64,000 nucleotides of DNA from Mesobacillus boroniphilus. Lineage in GTDB: Bacteria; Bacillota; Bacilli; Bacillales; Cytobacillaceae. Location of the stretch: the NCBI RefSeq assembly GCF_018424685.1, contig NZ_QTKX01000001.1, positions 62,001-126,000 of the forward strand, in the 5' to 3' direction. A model generated the notes under the pieces. It was not told the DNA's origin, made no database searches, and was given only the letters and a program-made list of their open reading frames with translations. The position numbers and the translations under genes are program-made. Below, piece after piece: positions 62,570 to 64,000 of this stretch; position 1 is the first letter of the stretch, and each line of letters opens with the position of its first letter.

Positions 62570-63514
62570 ATGAATAATGGAATTTTGAATCACGAAACAG
62601 GGGACCAGGTAGAATTGTTTTTATTGATCAAGCATTCGTCAAAAGGGATTGCCAGCAATGGAAAGCCATTTTTGACACTCATCCTCCAGGACCAGAGCGG
62701 AGAAATCGAAGCAAAGCTTTGGGATGTATCCGAGGAAGATGAAAGTACTTACTGTGCTGAAAGCATCGTAAAAGTTCAGGGAGATATCCAGAATTACCGA
62801 GGGCGAAACCAGTTGAAAATCAGGCAAATCAGGCCTGCTTCCACAGCTGACTCTGTCAAACTCTCTGATTTTCTTGAGACAGCCCCTGTCAGCCAGGATG
62901 AAATGAGCAGCAAGCTTACCCAATATATTTTCGAAATGAAAAACCCTAACATCCAAAGGGTTACCAGACATCTATTGAAAAAGCATATGAATGAATTCAT
63001 GGAATATCCTGCAGCGACTAAAAATCATCATGAATTTGTTTCAGGACTTGCGTATCATGTCATTTCTATGCTTGATCTGGCGAAGTCAATCGCATCGCTG
63101 TATCCAAGCCTTGATAAGGATCTTTTGTATGCGGGAGTAATCCTCCATGATTTAGGCAAAGTAATTGAGCTATCCGGTCCGATTTCAACAACTTACACAG
63201 TGGAAGGGAATTTGCTCGGACACATATCGATCATGGTCAATGAGATTGGCAAGGCAGCCGATGAGTTAGGCATTAGTGGAGAGGAAGTAGTCATACTTCA
63301 GCATATGGTATTGTCCCATCACGGCAAAGCAGAGTGGGGCAGTCCTAAACCGCCAATGATCAAGGAGGCAGAAATTCTGCATTATATCGATAATCTGGAT
63401 GCGAAAATGAATATGCTGGACCGCGCGCTTGCAAGGGTTAAACCTGGTGAGTTCTCCGAAAGAGTATTCGCGCTTGATAACCGGTCCTTTTACAAGCCTG
63501 TATTCCATAAGTAA
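62570..63514 (+). CDS. yhaM: 3'-5' exoribonuclease YhaM
   Basis: 314 residues: N-terminal OB-fold ([30 protein letters not shown]) and an HD domain ([36 protein letters not shown]). YhaM trims RNA, and also DNA, 3' ends in Gram-positive bacteria. ATG 62570 follows GAGGAGAGGGCGG; an upstream extension from 62507 is unlikely. 75 bases separate it from yhaN. Confidence 0.94.
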   Translation: MNNGILNHETGDQVELFLLIKHSSKGIASNGKPFLTLILQDQSGEIEAKLWDVSEEDESTYCAESIVKVQGDIQNYRGRNQLKIRQIRPASTADSVKLSDFLETAPVSQDEMSSKLTQYIFEMKNPNIQRVTRHLLKKHMNEFMEYPAATKNHHEFVSGLAYHVISMLDLAKSIASLYPSLDKDLLYAGVILHDLGKVIELSGPISTTYTVEGNLLGHISIMVNEIGKAADELGISGEEVVILQHMVLSHHGKAEWGSPKPPMIKEAEILHYIDNLDAKMNMLDRALARVKPGEFSERVFALDNRSFYKPVFHK

Positions 63515-63523
63515 AAAGCAAAC

Positions 63524-63555
63524 GGCCCCTTTCCTATCTATGGAGGGGTCTTTTT
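63524..63555 (+). terminator. Terminator after yhaM
   Basis: GGCCCCT-N13-AGGGGTC (one G-T pair) then TTTTT. Confidence 0.75.
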
Positions 63556-63659
63556 GCCTTTAATTCTTTTTGACCTCCTAAGGCATATTTGAGAATAAAC
63601 CTCATATTAATACTGTAAGAGTTCAATTTGGACAACCTTTTAAATGGAGGGTATAAAAA

Positions 63660-63842
63660 ATGTCAATTCCAATCTGGGTAATAGCAGTCGCAGCAGGAAT
63701 CGTATTCAGTGCCTTCATGGCAGTGAAAACAGGGAAAGAAGAACGGGAAGAAGAAATGGAAAGCATTGAACGAGAGGGCGAGCTTTACATGAAGCGGCTT
63801 GAAAGAGAAAAAGAACAGCGTGAAAATTCGGCGGAAGCATAA
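63660..63842 (+). CDS. yhaL: Sporulation protein YhaL
   Basis: 60 residues, one N-terminal membrane helix (MSIPIWVIAVAAGIVFSAFM) followed by a charged helix (KEEREEEMESIEREGELYMK). YhaL family, sporulation-expressed in B. subtilis, role unknown. TGGAGGG is 8 bases before ATG 63660. Faces prsA across a shared terminator, as in B. subtilis. Confidence 0.9.
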   Translation: MSIPIWVIAVAAGIVFSAFMAVKTGKEEREEEMESIEREGELYMKRLEREKEQRENSAEA

Positions 63843-63882
63843 AAAAACACTGGTCTCCAGAAATGGAGCCAGTGTTTTTTTA
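63842..63882. terminator. Bidirectional terminator between yhaL and prsA
   Basis: AACACTGG-T-CTCCA-GAAA-TGGAG-CCAGTGTT, with seven A before and seven T after. Confidence 0.9.
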
Positions 63883-63887
63883 CATAT

Positions 63888-64000
63888 TATTGTGGTGTTT
63901 GCGCTTCTGGGAATTCAGCAGCGCCTTTTAGGTCTTTATCCTTGATTTTAACGTCAGCAGCTTCTAGTTCACTCTTTAGGACCTCTTGGATCTTGTTAGA
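63888..64000 (-). CDS. prsA: PrsA peptidyl-prolyl isomerase lipoprotein, C-terminal end (partial)
   Basis: The last 37 residues are in the window (SNKIQEVLKSELEAADVKIK, DKDLKGAAEFPEA, ending TPQ). The KSELEAADVKIKDKDLK pattern is the usual end of PrsA, a membrane-anchored foldase for secreted proteins. yhaL-prsA convergence is the B. subtilis arrangement. Confidence 0.85.

Overview
The window looks like a piece of a Bacillaceae chromosome (Bacillus, Mesobacillus or a close relative). It carries sporulation genes (spoVR, an alpha/beta SASP gene, yheC/yheD-type and yhaL-type genes), AGGAGG-type ribosome binding sites, frequent TTG/GTG starts and strong hairpin-plus-T-run terminators. Gene content and order follow the B. 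subtilis yhcZ-yhdB-yhdC-spoVR and yheI-yheH-sspB-yheE-yheD-yheC-yheA-yhaX-hemZ-yhaR-yhaQ-yhaP-yhaO-yhaN-yhaM-yhaL-prsA neighbourhoods, with insertions. These comparisons are from memory of the families; no database was searched.

Layout. 0-6 kb: end of a sensor kinase and its LuxR-type regulator, YhdB- and YhdC-type proteins, SpoVR, then a zinc/cadmium efflux pair (czcD with a 12-2-12 operator and convergent czrA) and two membrane proteins. 6-12.5 kb: a membrane PAS-GGDEF-EAL enzyme, a guanidine-I riboswitch driving a Gdx-type SMR exporter, and a PadR/HAAS/DUF4173 cluster joined by three sites of the same geometry. 12.6-22 kb: a B12-binding radical SAM protein, a CDF transporter, a CorC/HlyC-type protein with a long structured leader, two orphan histidine kinases, an acetyltransferase and a dicarboxylate symporter. 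22-28 kb: TPP riboswitch-thiT, Fur box-feoA-feoB-Cys-rich peptide, a self-operated HTH repressor and a universal stress protein. 28-34.5 kb: class A penicillin-binding protein with an 18-bp tandem-repeat tail, an HPr-like protein, an MFS transporter and a sigY-yxlC-yxlD-type operon with a matching ECF promoter. 34.5-39 kb: a leader-peptide attenuator in front of a yheI-yheH (bmrC-bmrD) type heterodimeric ABC exporter. 39-50 kb: fumarase, SASP gene with an unusual tRNA-like leader, msmX-type ATPase and its PucR-like neighbour, a CsoR/CstR-type repressor, yheE and four consecutive yheC/yheD-type ATP-grasp genes. 50-64 kb: yheA, yhaX, hemZ, yhaR, yhzD, yhaQ-yhaP, a peptidase E, yhaO-yhaN, yhaM, yhaL and the end of prsA.

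No tRNA or rRNA gene, prophage, insertion sequence or CRISPR array was recognised. Intergenic space is rich in repeats: five copies of a modular GC-rich element beginning TGTCCAGCTCCAGCG, a second GC-rich element at 30.96 kb, a 52-bp array at 27.8 kb and a roughly 21-bp array at 53.1 kb.

The strongest candidates for something undescribed are: (1) a sigma-G transcribed leader upstream of the SASP gene that folds into two tandem D-armless tRNA-like modules (40873-41006); (2) a three-segment ribosome-controlled attenuator with a 22-codon leader peptide ahead of the ABC exporter (34478-34739); (3) the three TACNT-N9-ANGTR sites of the PadR cluster; and (4) the long leader of the CorC-type gene.
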